Of a DNA stretch of 64,000 nucleotides, positions 1 to 8,394 are shown one piece after another. Made by a program: the position numbers and the translations under genes. Location of the stretch: positions 186,001-250,000 of the forward strand of contig NZ_CP113066.1 of NCBI RefSeq assembly GCF_026625845.1, read 5' to 3'. The notes beneath the pieces were generated by a model, which worked only from the letters and a program-made list of their open reading frames with translations, was not told where the DNA came from and made no database searches. Source of the stretch: Agrococcus sp. SL85 (lineage in GTDB: Bacteria; Actinomycetota; Actinomycetes; Actinomycetales; Microbacteriaceae). Within the stretch, counting starts at the first letter, position 1; each line of letters begins with the position of its first letter.

Positions 1-2
1 CG

Positions 3-1007
3 AACCTCGCGATGCTGCAGCCGACGATCCCCGGCTGGAGCGTGGAGACGCTCGGCGACGACATCGTCTGGATGCGCCCCGGCCCCGACGGGCGCCTGTG
101 GGCCATCAACCCCGAGCACGGCTTCTTCGGCGTCGCGCCCGGCACGAGCGAGTCGTCGAACCCGACCGCCATGGCGATGCTCGACAAGGACACGATCTTC
201 ACGAACGTCGCGATGACCGCGGACGGCGACGTGTGGTGGGAGGGCATGTCGAAGGAGGCGCCAGAGGGCCTCACCGACTGGCAGGGCCGCCCGCACGACC
301 CGGCTCGCGGCCCGGCCGCGCACCCCAACGCGCGCTTCACCGTGCGCGCCGAGCAGTGCCCCTCGATCGCCCCCGACTGGGAGGCGCCGGAGGGCGTGCC
401 GATCGACGCGATCGTCTTCGGCGGCCGCCGGCCCACGCAGGTGCCGCTCGTGCTCCAGGCGCGCGACTGGGAGCACGGCGTCTACGTCGGCGCGACGATC
501 TCGAGCCAGCAGACCGCCGCCGCCGAGGGCCCGGTGGGCGAGATCCGTCGCGACCCCTTCGCGATGCTGCCCTTCTGCGGCTACAACATGGGCGACTACT
601 TCGAGCACTGGGTCGACATGGGCCACCGGCTCGGCCGCGGCGCGCCGAAGATCTTCTCGGTCAACTGGTTCCGCCGCGACGACGAGGGCGGCTTCCTGTG
701 GCCCGGCTTCGGCGAGAACGCGCGCGTGCTCGAGTGGATCGCGGGCCGCGTCGCCGGCACCGCGGCCGGCGTCGACACCGCGATCGGCGTGCTGCCCGCC
801 GACGGCGCGATCGACCTCGAGGGGCTCGAGCTCGACCCGCGCGTCGTCGACGAGCTGTTCGAGATCGACCCGAAGGCGTGGCTCGGCGAGCTCGTCGACA
901 TCGAGGCCTTCTTCGGCCAGTTCGGTCGGGCGCTGCCCACGGGCCTCGTGCGCCAGCTGAACCACGTGCGCTGGCGCCTCGAGCAGCTGAGCGCCGTCGC
1001 GGCCTGA
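3..1007 (+). CDS. pckG: Phosphoenolpyruvate carboxykinase (GTP), C-terminal part
   Basis: GTP-dependent PEP carboxykinase, a cytoplasmic enzyme converting oxaloacetate and GTP to PEP, CO2 and GDP; it commits carbon to gluconeogenesis. Only the C-terminal 334 residues are in the window. The first codons read NLAMLQP, which in PckG follows directly after the nucleotide-binding P-loop ending in GKT, so the N-terminal part and P-loop lie before base 1. Blocks such as [12 protein letters not shown] and [19 protein letters not shown] are typical of the GTP family and differ from the ATP-dependent family. The gene ends at TGA 1005-1007 and is followed by a strong hairpin. No frame disruption is seen. 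Class II fructose bisphosphatase (glpX) lies further along in the same window. Confidence 0.97.
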   Translation, partial: NLAMLQPTIPGWSVETLGDDIVWMRPGPDGRLWAINPEHGFFGVAPGTSESSNPTAMAMLDKDTIFTNVAMTADGDVWWEGMSKEAPEGLTDWQGRPHDPARGPAAHPNARFTVRAEQCPSIAPDWEAPEGVPIDAIVFGGRRPTQVPLVLQARDWEHGVYVGATISSQQTAAAEGPVGEIRRDPFAMLPFCGYNMGDYFEHWVDMGHRLGRGAPKIFSVNWFRRDDEGGFLWPGFGENARVLEWIAGRVAGTAAGVDTAIGVLPADGAIDLEGLELDPRVVDELFEIDPKAWLGELVDIEAFFGQFGRALPTGLVRQLNHVRWRLEQLSAVAA

Positions 1008-1023
1008 CGCGCGGCCGCCGCGC

Positions 1024-1062
1024 ACCGAGCCCCGCCCGCCCTCCGGCGCGGCGGGGCTCGGT
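1024..1062 (+). terminator. Hairpin terminator after pckG
   Basis: A perfect 13-bp GC-rich stem (arms 1024-1036 and 1050-1062) with a 13-base loop begins 16 bases after the pckG stop. There is no T run, as is usual for actinobacterial intrinsic terminators. Confidence 0.75.
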
Positions 1063-1092
1063 CGCGAGCGGCAGGGGTGGGATGCTCGGAGC

Positions 1093-1725
1093 GTGCAGCC
1101 GAACCCGCAGTACCGCATCGACGAGCCCGCCGTGCGCGCGCTCATCGCCCGCGCGCCGTGGATGACGCTCGTCTCGCACCCCGCCGACGGGCCCGTCGCC
1201 TCCCCGAGCCCCGTGCTGCTCGACGACGAGGCGGACGCCGAGGGCATCGTCCTCGTCACGCACCTCGGGCGCGCCGACGCGCGCCTCCACGGCCTGCTCG
1301 CGCCCGCCCCCGATCCCGAGGCCCCCTTCGGCGGCCGCACGCTGCTGGCGATCTGCCAGGGCGAGCACGGCTACGTCTCGCCCTCCTGGTACCTCGGCGA
1401 CGACGCCGGCCAGGTGCCCACGTGGAACTTCGAGATGGCGACCATGCGCTGCGCCGTCGAGGTGCTCGAGCACGAGGAGAACCTCGCGGTGCTGCGGCGG
1501 CTCGTCGCGCACTTCGAGGGGCCGGGCGGCGTCGAGCTCGACCTCTCGGACGACGACACCCGCGGCCTCGCGATGGGCACCGTCGGGCTGCGCCTCCACG
1601 TGACCTCGTTCGACGCGAAGGCCAAGATGAGCCAGAACAAGGGCGCGGCGACCCGCGCCTCCGTCATCGCGCACCTCGAGACCGGCAACCCGCGACTCGC
1701 CGCGCGCATGCGCGCCGCGAGCTGA
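1093..1725 (+). CDS. PaiB-like FMN-binding split-barrel protein
   Basis: Predicted cytoplasmic flavin-binding protein of the PaiB family (FMN-binding negative transcriptional regulators). It has 210 residues, the usual length. Family blocks are GEHGYVSPSWY (about residues 90-100), PTWNF (109-113) and KAKMSQNK (176-183). In Bacillus PaiB is tied to control of sporulation and protease genes; for actinobacterial members the actual role is not settled, so only the fold is asserted. The GTG start at 1093 is chosen because the homologous sequence begins there. GATGCT six bases upstream would allow a leaderless message. It stands alone between the pckG terminator and the sigma-factor gene. Confidence 0.85.
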   Translation: MQPNPQYRIDEPAVRALIARAPWMTLVSHPADGPVASPSPVLLDDEADAEGIVLVTHLGRADARLHGLLAPAPDPEAPFGGRTLLAICQGEHGYVSPSWYLGDDAGQVPTWNFEMATMRCAVEVLEHEENLAVLRRLVAHFEGPGGVELDLSDDDTRGLAMGTVGLRLHVTSFDAKAKMSQNKGAATRASVIAHLETGNPRLAARMRAAS

Positions 1726-1776
1726 CCCCAACCCTCCCGTGCGCCCGTTCGTCCTAGGGAGCAGGAGGAGCATCGC

Positions 1777-2310
1777 GTGAGCGCCCGGTGGGAGCTGGTC
1801 GTGGCCGAGCTCGTGGCCGAGCGCGGCGAGGCGCTCGTGCGCTACGCGACGCTCCTGACGGGGAACGAGGAGGAGGCGCGCGACATGGTGCAGGACGCCC
1901 TGGCGGCGACGTTCGGCCGCCTGCGGAACGGCTTCGCCGTCGACCAGGCCGAGGCCTACGTGCGGCGCGCGATCGCCAACCGGTTCCTCGACACCGCGCG
2001 GCGCCGGCAGCGCTGGCGCCGGATCTCGCCGCTCGTGGTGACGCCCGAGCGCCTCGACTCGGGCTCGACGCTCGCGGGCGAGCGGCTCGACATGGCCGCG
2101 CGCCTCGAGGGCCTCGCCCCGCGCGAGCGCGCGTGCATCGTGCTGCGCTACGACGAGGACCGCACCGTCGAGCAGATCGCGGCGGAGCTCGGCATCTCGC
2201 AGGGCGCGGTGAAGCGCTACCTCTCGGACGCGCTGGGCAAGCTGCGCGGCATCCTGGATCGCGAGCGCCTCCGCGGCGAGCGGCTCGAGCACGGGGAGGA
2301 CGGGCGATGA
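1777..2310 (+). CDS. ECF RNA polymerase sigma factor (SigE-like)
   Basis: Extracytoplasmic-function sigma factor of 177 residues that would direct RNA polymerase to a small stress or envelope regulon. Region 2 spans about residues 18-85 (YATLLTGNEEEARDMVQDAL is typical). Region 4, a helix-turn-helix, is at about 105-160 (LAPRERACIVLRYDED, then TVEQIAAELGISQGAVKRYL). The GTG start at 1777 is set by an exceptional Shine-Dalgarno, AGGAGGAG at 1763-1770. The next gene overlaps by ATGA and encodes a membrane protein placed like an anti-sigma factor. An AACC...CGTC pair at about 1730 and 1750 resembles an ECF promoter and could mean autoregulation, but this is weak. Confidence 0.92.
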   Translation: MSARWELVVAELVAERGEALVRYATLLTGNEEEARDMVQDALAATFGRLRNGFAVDQAEAYVRRAIANRFLDTARRRQRWRRISPLVVTPERLDSGSTLAGERLDMAARLEGLAPRERACIVLRYDEDRTVEQIAAELGISQGAVKRYLSDALGKLRGILDRERLRGERLEHGEDGR

Positions 2311-3044
2311 GCGATCCGCACGACGATGAGCTGCGCCGCCGGCTGCGCGCGCTGCCGGGCTCCGGCGGCCCCGGCGGCGGCCTCGACCCCGATGCGGCGA
2401 TCGCGGGCGCCCGACGGCGACGGCGCCCGAAGGTCGCGGCGCTCTCGGCCGCGGCGACCGTCGCGGGCGTGCTCGTCGTCGCACCCTTCGTGGCGCCGTC
2501 GTTCGCCCCGGGCTCGATGGACGCCGCGACGATGCAGGAGGGCGGCGCGGCGCCCGAGGTGGCGCCCGGCGCCGAGCAGGAGCCCGCGACGGGCGGCGAG
2601 GACGCGGGCGCGACCGAGCAGGGCGGCATCGGCGACGGCGCCGTGGCGGCGCCCTGTGCCGCGCCGGCGCTCCGCGCCGACACCGGGATCCAGGCGCGGT
2701 TCCTCGACGACCCGGCCGACGGGGTCGCGTCGATCGAGCTCGAGTTCCCGCCCGCGGGCGGCGACCTCCGGATCGAGGGGGTCGGCATCGCGCAGGTCGC
2801 CGCGGACGGCGGGCCGCTCCGCATCGTCGCCGCGCCGGACGCCGCCCAGCTCGCGACCGGTGCGGAGGAGCGCTCGGCCAGCACGGGCTCCGGGGGCGGC
2901 ACGATCGTGCTCGACGACGTGCCCGTCGACACGGCCGAGGGCGTCGGATGCGGGCTCGACGCGCCGACCGCGCCCGCGCCGCTCGTCGTCGGCGAGGCGG
3001 ACGGGCGGCCCGTCGTCGGCGTCGGCGAGCCCTGGGCTCCCTGA
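2307..3044 (+). CDS. Single-pass membrane protein, probable partner of the upstream sigma factor
   Basis: Unrecognised 245-residue protein overlapping the sigma-factor stop by ATGA, so translation is coupled. It has a short charged cytoplasmic N-terminus (about residues 1-45, ending in RRRRRPK) and one transmembrane helix (about 46-66, VAALSAAATVAGVLVVAPF). The extracytoplasmic part is long, rich in Ala, Gly, Pro and acidic residues, with two Cys (in AAPCAAP and GVGCGLD). The topology and position are those of anti-sigma or anti-sigma-like partners, but the N-terminus is short and has no HxxxCxxC zinc motif. Function as an anti-sigma factor is therefore an inference from context only. No frame disruption. 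Confidence 0.8.
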   Translation: MSDPHDDELRRRLRALPGSGGPGGGLDPDAAIAGARRRRRPKVAALSAAATVAGVLVVAPFVAPSFAPGSMDAATMQEGGAAPEVAPGAEQEPATGGEDAGATEQGGIGDGAVAAPCAAPALRADTGIQARFLDDPADGVASIELEFPPAGGDLRIEGVGIAQVAADGGPLRIVAAPDAAQLATGAEERSASTGSGGGTIVLDDVPVDTAEGVGCGLDAPTAPAPLVVGEADGRPVVGVGEPWAP

Positions 3045-3205
3045 TCGGCGGAGCTCGGGCCGCCGCCGCCAGGAGCGGCGCGGCGGCGCGGCGGCGTTCG
3101 CCGAGGGCGTGCCGCCTCGGCCCGGTTCCCAAGGTGGCGGCGAGGTTCGCTCCCTAGACTCGCCGCGAGCCGACAGCCTGATCCGTCGGCCCGAGGGAGT
3201 CGCAG

Positions 3206-5350
3206 ATGCAGGTCCGGATCGTCCGCCCCGTCGCGGTGCTCGCCATCGCCGCAGCAGGGATGCTGGGGCTCGGCGCGGGCGCGCTCGTCACCGAGGACCC
3301 CGTCGACCTCGGCGGCGAGGTCGTCGTCGACAGGACGGGCGACACCATCCGCGACCTCGGCCTCGTGCAGCAGCGGGTCGCCGACAACAACGCCTCGGCG
3401 GACGCAGACCTGTACGTCGTCGTCGTCGATTCCTTCGACGGCCTCGACCGAGGCGAGTGGGCCGCGCAGTCCGCCGACGCGTCCGGGCTCGGCACCGACG
3501 CGCTGCTGCTCGCGATCGCGATGCAGGACGGGCAGTACGGGCTCGCGGTCGCGGACGGCTACCCCTACTCGCTCGGCGAGGCCGAGTCGCTCGCCGTGGA
3601 TGCGCTCGAGCCCGACCTCAACGACGGCCCCGACGTCGACGGCGCGATCAGCTCCTACAGCAACGCGCTCGCGAGCGGCGTCGGACTGGGCGGCGGCTCG
3701 GGCGACGGCGGCAGCACCGAGGTGAACGTCGACGGCTCCGCCGTGTGGCCGATCGTCGCGCTCGTCGGCGGCGGCGCGGTCGTGGGCGTCGGCGCGTGGG
3801 GCATCACCCGCGCCGTGCGGGCGAACCGGCGGCGCAAGGGCGAGCGCGAGGTCGCGCAGCAGCAGCAGCTGAGCCTCGAGGAGCTCAAGCAGCGCGCCGA
3901 CATCGCGCTCGTGCAGCTCGACGACACCGTGCAGCAGAGCGAGCAGGAGCTCGCCTTCGCGGGCGCGCAGTTCGGCGACGACGCCGTGCGGCCCTACCAG
4001 GAGGCCCTCGCGAAGGCGAAGGGCGGCCTCCGCGAGGCCTTCCAGCTGCAGCAGCAGCTCGACGACGCCTTCCCCGACACCGACCAGGAGCGGCACGACT
4101 GGTCGAGCCGCATCCTGCAGATCGCCGACGGCGCGGGCCGCGAGCTCGCGGGGCACGCCGCCTCGTTCGACCAGCTGCGCGACCTCGAGCACACCGCGGC
4201 GCAGGCCATCGAGCACGCGGCGCAGCTGCGCACCGAGCTCGGCGAGCGCCTCGGCGACGCGCGCCGCACCCTCGAGCGGCTCGGGCAGCGGCACTCGGGC
4301 GGCTCGATCGCGCCCGTGCAGCAGAACATCGCCGGCGCCGAGCGCCTCCTGCCCGCGATCGACGAGGCCATCGCCGTCGGCCGCCAGGCGGCCGCCGCGG
4401 GCGACGGCTCGAAGGCTGCCGTCGCCGTGCGCACGGCGGAGGCCGAGCTCGCGCAGGCCTCGGGGCTCCTCGCGGGCGTCGAGCGGGCCGAGCAGGACCT
4501 CGGCACGGCCTCGCAGCAGCTCGCCGAGCTCGTCGAGGACTCGGTGGGCGACGTCGCCACCGCCAGGTCGCTCCCCCGCGGACCCGTCGACCTGCAGCCG
4601 CTCGTGGAGCTCGTCGAGCAGGGCGTCGCCCAGGCGCGCGCCGTGCCCGTCGACACCCTCGCGGTGCTCGCGGCCCTGCAGCGCGCCAACCAGCGCCTCG
4701 ACGAGGCCACGGGCCAGGTGCGCGCCGAGGGCGAGCGCCAGCAGCGCACCGCGAGCGACCTGCAGCGATGGCTCACCGCCGCGCGCTCGAGCATCGACCT
4801 CGCCGAGCAGTTCATCCGCTCGCGCCGCATCGGCATCGGCTCGGCGGCCCGCCAGCACCTCGCGGCCGCGCAGGACGCGCTCGCGCAGGCGATCCGGCTC
4901 GAGCGCCAGGATCCCGCGCAGGCGGCCGCGCTCGCCCAGCAGGCCACGCAGCTCGCCGAGCAGGCGCAGCGCGAGGCGGACGACGACGTCGACCGGTGGC
5001 AGGGGCCCGGCGGCGTCCGCAACCCCTACTACCGGCGCGGCGGCTACGGCGGCGGGATGTTCGGCGGAGGCGGCGGCCGCGGGCAGGACATGCTCACGGG
5101 CGGCCTGCTCGGCTACATCCTCGGCGACATGATGAGCGGCGGCCACTCCGGACCGGGCTTCGGCCAGGCTTCCGGCGACCCCTTCGCCTCCGGCGGCGGC
5201 GCGGGCGGCGGCGGCGGCCTCGGCGACCTCTTCTCGGGCGGCGGCGGCTCGTTCGGCGGTGGCGGCGGCGGCTTCTTCGGCGGCGACTTCGGAGGCTTCT
5301 CCGGCGGCGGCGGCGACTTCGGCGGCGGGGGCGGCGGCTTCGGCGACTAG
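3206..5350 (+). CDS. TPM-domain membrane protein with long coiled coil and Gly-rich tail
   Basis: Membrane protein of 714 residues. Order of parts: signal peptide (residues 1-27), an extracytoplasmic TPM/YgcG-like domain (about 35-160, with DADLYVVVVDSFDG and DALLLAIAMQDGQYGLAV), a transmembrane helix (about 180-204) followed by RRRKG, a long cytoplasmic Gln/Ala/Glu-rich coiled-coil region (about 212-600), and a Gly-rich low-complexity tail (about 612-714). The TPM fold occurs in envelope and photosystem-repair proteins. The coiled coil next to a PspA gene suggests an envelope-stress complex, which is an inference. ATG at 3206 follows GAGGGAG; TAGACT at 3155-3160 is a possible -10. The pspA gene starts 75 bases downstream. 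Confidence 0.88.
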   Translation: MQVRIVRPVAVLAIAAAGMLGLGAGALVTEDPVDLGGEVVVDRTGDTIRDLGLVQQRVADNNASADADLYVVVVDSFDGLDRGEWAAQSADASGLGTDALLLAIAMQDGQYGLAVADGYPYSLGEAESLAVDALEPDLNDGPDVDGAISSYSNALASGVGLGGGSGDGGSTEVNVDGSAVWPIVALVGGGAVVGVGAWGITRAVRANRRRKGEREVAQQQQLSLEELKQRADIALVQLDDTVQQSEQELAFAGAQFGDDAVRPYQEALAKAKGGLREAFQLQQQLDDAFPDTDQERHDWSSRILQIADGAGRELAGHAASFDQLRDLEHTAAQAIEHAAQLRTELGERLGDARRTLERLGQRHSGGSIAPVQQNIAGAERLLPAIDEAIAVGRQAAAAGDGSKAAVAVRTAEAELAQASGLLAGVERAEQDLGTASQQLAELVEDSVGDVATARSLPRGPVDLQPLVELVEQGVAQARAVPVDTLAVLAALQRANQRLDEATGQVRAEGERQQRTASDLQRWLTAARSSIDLAEQFIRSRRIGIGSAARQHLAAAQDALAQAIRLERQDPAQAAALAQQATQLAEQAQREADDDVDRWQGPGGVRNPYYRRGGYGGGMFGGGGGRGQDMLTGGLLGYILGDMMSGGHSGPGFGQASGDPFASGGGAGGGGGLGDLFSGGGGSFGGGGGGFFGGDFGGFSGGGGDFGGGGGGFGD

Positions 5351-5425
5351 CCCGCCGCGGCGCCCAGCCCGCATCCACATCCGACAGGCACCATGACCAC
5401 GACCCCCAGGCAAGGAAGGCACACC

Positions 5426-6232
5426 ATGTCCAAGCAGTCCATCCTCGGCCGCATCGCGCAGCTCGCGAAGGCCAACATCAACGCGCTCCTCGACCAGGCC
5501 GAGGACCCGCAGAAGATGCTCGACCAGATGGTGCGCGACTACACGAACTCGATCGCCGAGGCCGAGGCCGCCATCGCGCAGACGATCGGCAACCTGCGCC
5601 TCCAGGAGCAGGACCACCAGGAGGACGTGCGCGCCGCCGAGGACTGGGGCCGCAAGGCGCTCGCCGCGAGCCAGCGCGCCGACGAGCTGCGCGCCTCCGG
5701 CTCGCCCGACGCCGCGAAGTTCGACAACCTCGCGAAGGTCGCCATCGGCAAGCAGATGCAGGCCGAGCAGGAGGCGCGCTCCGCCGAGCCCTCGATCCAG
5801 TCGCAGAACGAGGTGGTCGACAAGCTGAAGGCCGGCCTCGAGACGATGAAGGGCAAGCTCGACCAGCTCAAGTCGAAGCGCTCCGAGCTCATCGCGCGCG
5901 CGAAGGTCGCCGAGGCGCAGTCGCAGGTGCACGACGCGGTGCGGTCGATCGACATCCTCGACCCCACGAGCGAGATCGGCCGCTTCGAGGACAAGATCCG
6001 CCGCGAGGAGGCGAAGGTGCTCGGCCAGCAGGAGCTCGCCGCCTCGTCGCTCGACGCGCAGTTCGAGGCCCTCGAGGACGTGGGCCGCGAGACCGAGATC
6101 GAGGCGCGCCTCGCCGCGCTGAAGCACGGCGGCGGCCAGCTGGGCGCCGGCCGGCAGCAGGGCGCCCTCGGCGCCGCCGGGCAGAGCCAGGCGCACGGCG
6201 ACGCCGTCGAGGCGGAGGTCGTCGACCGCTGA
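5426..6232 (+). CDS. pspA: PspA/IM30 family phage-shock protein
   Basis: PspA/Vipp1 (ESCRT-III-like) peripheral membrane protein of 268 residues that protects or remodels stressed membranes. The N-terminus SILGRIAQLAKANINALLDQ is the amphipathic helix of the family, followed by about 190 residues of alpha-helical coiled coil (VRDYTNSIAEAEAAIAQT, EDKIRREEAKVLG) and a Gly/Gln-rich tail. The start at 5426 is preferred over an in-frame ATG at 5393 because AAGGAAGG (5412-5419) precedes it and the family helix begins right after it. It is probably co-transcribed with the TPM-domain gene. A strong hairpin terminates the unit. Confidence 0.94.
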   Translation: MSKQSILGRIAQLAKANINALLDQAEDPQKMLDQMVRDYTNSIAEAEAAIAQTIGNLRLQEQDHQEDVRAAEDWGRKALAASQRADELRASGSPDAAKFDNLAKVAIGKQMQAEQEARSAEPSIQSQNEVVDKLKAGLETMKGKLDQLKSKRSELIARAKVAEAQSQVHDAVRSIDILDPTSEIGRFEDKIRREEAKVLGQQELAASSLDAQFEALEDVGRETEIEARLAALKHGGGQLGAGRQQGALGAAGQSQAHGDAVEAEVVDR

Positions 6233-6256
6233 CGCGCGCCGCGCGGCGACGCGTTT

Positions 6257-6286
6257 GGAGGGGGCGGACGAAGGTCCGCCCCCTCC
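6257..6286 (+). terminator. Hairpin terminator after pspA
   Basis: Perfect 13-bp inverted repeat (6257-6269 and 6274-6286) with the 4-base loop GAAG, 24 bases after the pspA stop. There is no T tract. Confidence 0.85.
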
Positions 6287-6300
6287 TCGCACGCTCGGGC

Positions 6301-6306
6301 TAGCGT
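6301..6306 (+). promoter_or_regulatory. -10 hexamer TAGCGT of a leaderless promoter
   Basis: TAGCGT ends exactly six bases before the ATG at 6313 and there is no Shine-Dalgarno, so transcription would start at or next to the start codon. The same geometry recurs across this window. Confidence 0.65.
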
Positions 6307-6312
6307 GCTCGC

Positions 6313-7101
6313 ATGACCTCGCAGCCGAGTCCCCGCGTCCGCGTCGAGCGCGACGGCCCCATCCTCCGCATCGCCCTCGACCGGGTCGACAAGCGCAACG
6401 CCGCCGATGAGCGGATGCTGCAGGAGCTCGCGCTCGCCTACGGCGAGCTCGACCGCGACCCGACGCTCCGCGTGGGCCTCGTGCACGCGATGGGCGACCA
6501 CTTCACGGGCGGCCTCGACCTCGGCGACGTCGCGCCGAAGCTCGCCGCGGGCACCCTGCAGGTGGTGCCGGAGGGCGGCCTCGACCCGTGGGGCGTGCAG
6601 AGCCGCCAGGTGTCGAAGCCCGTCGTGCTCGCCGTGCAGGGCACCTGCCTCACGCTCGGCATCGAGCTCGCGCTCGCGAGCGACGTCGTCGTCGCCGCCG
6701 ACTCGACGACCTTCGCGCAGCTCGAGGTCGCGCGCGGCATCGTGCCCTTCGGCGGCGCGACGCTGCGCTTCCCGCGCCTCGGCTGGGGCGACGCGATGCG
6801 CTGGATCCTCACGGGCGACCGCTTCGACGCCGCCGAGGCGCTGCGGATCGGCCTCGTGCAGGAGGTGGTGCCCGTGGGCACCGAGCTCGAGCGCGCGGCG
6901 GCGCTCGCCGGGCGCATCGCCGCGCAGGCGCCGCTCGCCGTGCAGGCGGCGCTCGCGTCGGCGCGCGCGGCGCTCCCGGACGCCTCGGCCGCCGCCGCCG
7001 ACCTCGTGCCCACCACGCGCCGCCTCGCCGGCACCCGCGACGCCCGCCGCGCCGCCGAGTCCTACCTCACGGGCACCCCCGTCGCCTTCGAGGGCGACTG
7101 A
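6313..7101 (+). CDS. Enoyl-CoA hydratase/isomerase (crotonase) family protein
   Basis: Crotonase-fold protein of 262 residues. The oxyanion-hole segments are at GDHFTGGLDLGD and GTCLTLGIELALASD. Both usual catalytic Glu positions look occupied, in GIELALASD and in FAQLEVARGIVPFGG, so hydratase activity is plausible, but substrate cannot be read from the sequence. Crotonases also include isomerases, hydrolases and dehalogenases. The gene is a single unit between the pspA terminator and the convergent glycosyltransferase gene, whose stop lies 6 bases beyond. It appears leaderless, with TAGCGT six bases upstream. Confidence 0.9.
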   Translation: MTSQPSPRVRVERDGPILRIALDRVDKRNAADERMLQELALAYGELDRDPTLRVGLVHAMGDHFTGGLDLGDVAPKLAAGTLQVVPEGGLDPWGVQSRQVSKPVVLAVQGTCLTLGIELALASDVVVAADSTTFAQLEVARGIVPFGGATLRFPRLGWGDAMRWILTGDRFDAAEALRIGLVQEVVPVGTELERAAALAGRIAAQAPLAVQAALASARAALPDASAAAADLVPTTRRLAGTRDARRAAESYLTGTPVAFEGD

Positions 7102-7106
7102 CCGAT

Positions 7107-8360
7107 CTAGCGGGCGGCGCGGCTCGCGCCGACGGCGCGGTAGACGCCCTCGAGCTCGAGGGCGACGTCCTGCCAGTCGCGGCGGGCCGCCGCCCTGCGG
7201 CCCGCGAGGCCGAGCTCGAGCCGCAGGTCCTCGTCGTCGAGGATCGAGGCGACGGCCGCCGCCCACCGCTCGGGATCGCGGCCCTCCACGAGCACGCCCG
7301 TCTCGCCGTCGACCACCGACTCCAGGAGGCCGCCGACGCGCGCCGCGACCACGGGCGTGCCGCTCGCCGCCGCCTCGAGCGGCACCAGCCCGAACGACTC
7401 CGTGCGGCTCGGCACGACCACGACGTCGGCCGCATCGAGCAGCTGCGCGAGCGCGGGCCGCTCGAGGCTGCCGATGTGGCGCACGCGCCCCGTGACGCCC
7501 GTCTCGCGCGCGAGGTCGTGGAGCGAGTCGAGGTAGCGCTCGGCGCCCGGCGTCGCGTCGCCCGCGAGCACGAGCACCGCACCGGGCAGGTGCTGCAGCA
7601 TCCGCACCGCGAGGTCCTGCCCCTTCAGCGGCTGGACGCGCCCCACGCAGACGACGAGGCGGTCCTCGGCGCGCACGCCGAGCCGCGCCCGGACGTCCTC
7701 GCGCGCGTCGACCGACGCGGGCTGGAAGAGCGCGGTGTCGACGGCGGGCGGCACGAGCCACACGCGCTCGGCCGCGGCGCCGACGCCGTCGCAGAGCGCG
7801 TCGACCTCGGCGCGCGAGACGGCCGCGATCGCGTCGACCTCGTGCGCGAGGTAGCGCTCCGTGCGCACGCGGCGCTCGGGCTCGGGGCGGTCGCCTTCGG
7901 CGAGGCTGCGGTTCTTCTCCTCGGCGAGCGTGTGGAAGGTCTGCACGATGGGGATGCCGAGCGCGAGCGAGACCGGCAGCGCCGCGAGCCCCGACAGCCA
8001 GTAGTGCGCGTGGAGGACGTCGTAGGGCGTCGTCGCCGTCTGGGCCATGCGCCGGAGCTCCTCGCCGAAGGCGTCGGCGAGGTTCGGGAGGTCGTGCTTG
8101 CGCACGATGCCGCCGCCCGTCTCGAGCGCGTGCAGCGCCACGCCGGGGGCGATCGGCTCGGTGTGCGCGGCGCCGGCGGAGCGGGTGAAGAGGTCGACGC
8201 GGTGCCCGCGGCCGGCGAGGGCACGCGCGCTCTCGAGCACGAGCACGTTGAGGCCGCCCGCGTCGCCCTTGCCGGGTCGGTCGGCGGGCGAGGTGTGCAT
8301 CGACACCATCGCGATCCGCAGCGGCGCCTCGTGAGGCGCGCCGAAGGGCTCGGGGCGCAT
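7107..8360 (-). CDS. mshA: Family 4 glycosyltransferase, MshA-like
   Basis: GT-B retaining glycosyltransferase of 417 residues, closest in its motifs to MshA, which joins UDP-GlcNAc to 1D-myo-inositol 3-phosphate in the first step of mycothiol synthesis. Hallmarks are HTSPADRPGKGDAGGLNVLV near the N-terminus (MshA has HTSP...GDAGGMNVYV), DVLHAHYWLSGLAALP, VGRVQPLKGQDLAV, and the nucleotide-sugar site ESFGLVPLEAAASGTPVVA. The ATG at 8360 fits the family N-terminus; longer in-frame extensions run into the divergent gene. A sucrose- or other GT4 activity cannot be excluded. TATCCT lies six bases before the start, so the message is probably leaderless. Confidence 0.85.
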   Translation of the reverse strand: MRPEPFGAPHEAPLRIAMVSMHTSPADRPGKGDAGGLNVLVLESARALAGRGHRVDLFTRSAGAAHTEPIAPGVALHALETGGGIVRKHDLPNLADAFGEELRRMAQTATTPYDVLHAHYWLSGLAALPVSLALGIPIVQTFHTLAEEKNRSLAEGDRPEPERRVRTERYLAHEVDAIAAVSRAEVDALCDGVGAAAERVWLVPPAVDTALFQPASVDAREDVRARLGVRAEDRLVVCVGRVQPLKGQDLAVRMLQHLPGAVLVLAGDATPGAERYLDSLHDLARETGVTGRVRHIGSLERPALAQLLDAADVVVVPSRTESFGLVPLEAAASGTPVVAARVGGLLESVVDGETGVLVEGRDPERWAAAVASILDDEDLRLELGLAGRRAAARRDWQDVALELEGVYRAVGASRAAR

Positions 8361-8394
8361 GGCTCCAGGATATCCGCCGAGTATCGTCGCCGGC
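8361..8394. promoter_or_regulatory. Overlapping divergent leaderless promoters
   Basis: Only 34 bases separate the divergent start codons at 8360 (-) and 8395 (+). On the minus strand TATCCT (8367-8372) is six bases from its ATG; on the plus strand TATCGT (8382-8387) is seven bases from its ATG. The two promoters must overlap and compete for polymerase. Confidence 0.6.

Noticed and set aside
1754..6292. A 1512-codon open frame on the minus strand
   Set aside because: It lies antisense to the sigma factor, TPM and pspA genes, and its Arg/Leu/Glu-rich translation has no family signature; a GC-bias shadow.
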